Below, in pieces: positions 6,287 through 6,351 of a stretch of 6,351 nucleotides of DNA. The first letter of the stretch is position 1, and every line of letters begins with the position of its first letter. The stretch comes from an uncultured Alphaproteobacteria bacterium (GTDB lineage Bacteria; Pseudomonadota; Alphaproteobacteria; Micropepsales; Micropepsaceae), in contig CAIXUE010000137.1 in the NCBI GenBank assembly GCA_903922545.1, forward strand, positions 1 through 6,351, in the 5' to 3' direction. Under the pieces are notes generated by a model, which saw only the letters and a program-made list of their open reading frames with translations, was not told the DNA's origin and searched no databases. The position numbers and the translations under genes are program-made.

Positions 6287-6351
6287 ATGACCAATCCCAC
6301 CGAATTTCACGCCAACACTCTGGTCCCCATGGTGGTCGAGCAGACCGCCCG
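6287..6351 (+). CDS. clpP: ATP-dependent Clp protease proteolytic subunit ClpP (5' end only)
   Basis: The first 21 codons plus two bases of a further codon before the window ends. ClpP is the serine peptidase tetradecamer that degrades proteins fed to it by ClpX or ClpA. The visible part contains LVPMVVEQTA followed by an Arg codon (CGN), the hallmark N-terminus of ClpP. The catalytic Ser, His and Asp lie outside the window. The ATG at 6287 has AAGG (6277-6280) 6 bases upstream. An internal ATG at 6329 would remove most of the conserved start and has no good ribosome site. The position downstream of tig on the same strand strongly supports the call; clpX usually follows. No clear clpP promoter is visible in the 117-base gap. 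Confidence 0.9.
   Translation, partial: MTNPTEFHANTLVPMVVEQTA

Overview
The window is ordinary, GC-rich chromosomal DNA, most probably from an alphaproteobacterium. The P-II protein at the left edge is of the alphaproteobacterial GlnB type. The right part has the proteobacterial trigger factor-ClpP order, and trigger factor and the tRNA-Leu have typical alphaproteobacterial forms. I see no mobile element, CRISPR array or phage gene, and I cannot name the genus from this sequence.

Layout, left to right. (1) Positions 1-251, minus strand: the N-terminal 83 codons of glnB, cut by the window edge. A good sigma-54 promoter lies about 50 bases upstream of its start. (2) Positions 252-476: an AT-rich spacer between divergent genes, holding the sigma-54 site and a 9-bp inverted repeat. 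(3) Positions 477-4538, plus strand: three tightly packed genes that read as one operon. They are a fold-type I PLP aminotransferase of the kynurenine aminotransferase/glutamine transaminase K/YbdL type, an amidase-signature hydrolase (8-bp overlap), and the bifunctional NAD(P)HX epimerase/dehydratase Nnr (4-bp ATGA overlap). (4) Positions 4517-4601, minus strand: tRNA-Leu(UAG), convergent with nnr. The nnr stop codon lies inside the tRNA gene. (5) Positions 4602-4810: a spacer between the divergent tRNA and tig. (6) Positions 4811-6169, plus strand: complete trigger factor. (7) Positions 6287-6351, plus strand: the start of clpP, preceded by a strong GC-rich hairpin.

How the parts fit. GlnB senses 2-oxoglutarate and reports glutamine status through uridylylation, and its sigma-54 promoter fits nitrogen control. 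The divergent operon pairs a transaminase with an amidase and a metabolite-repair enzyme. One testable reading is a glutamine transaminase plus omega-amidase route (2-oxoglutaramate to 2-oxoglutarate and ammonia), or repair of transaminase side products, but this rests on gene order and family only. Trigger factor and ClpP form the usual nascent-chain folding and proteolysis block.

I found no clearly undescribed system. The points most worth a second look are the transaminase-amidase-Nnr operon beside glnB, the sigma-54 promoter, and the nnr/tRNA-Leu overlap.
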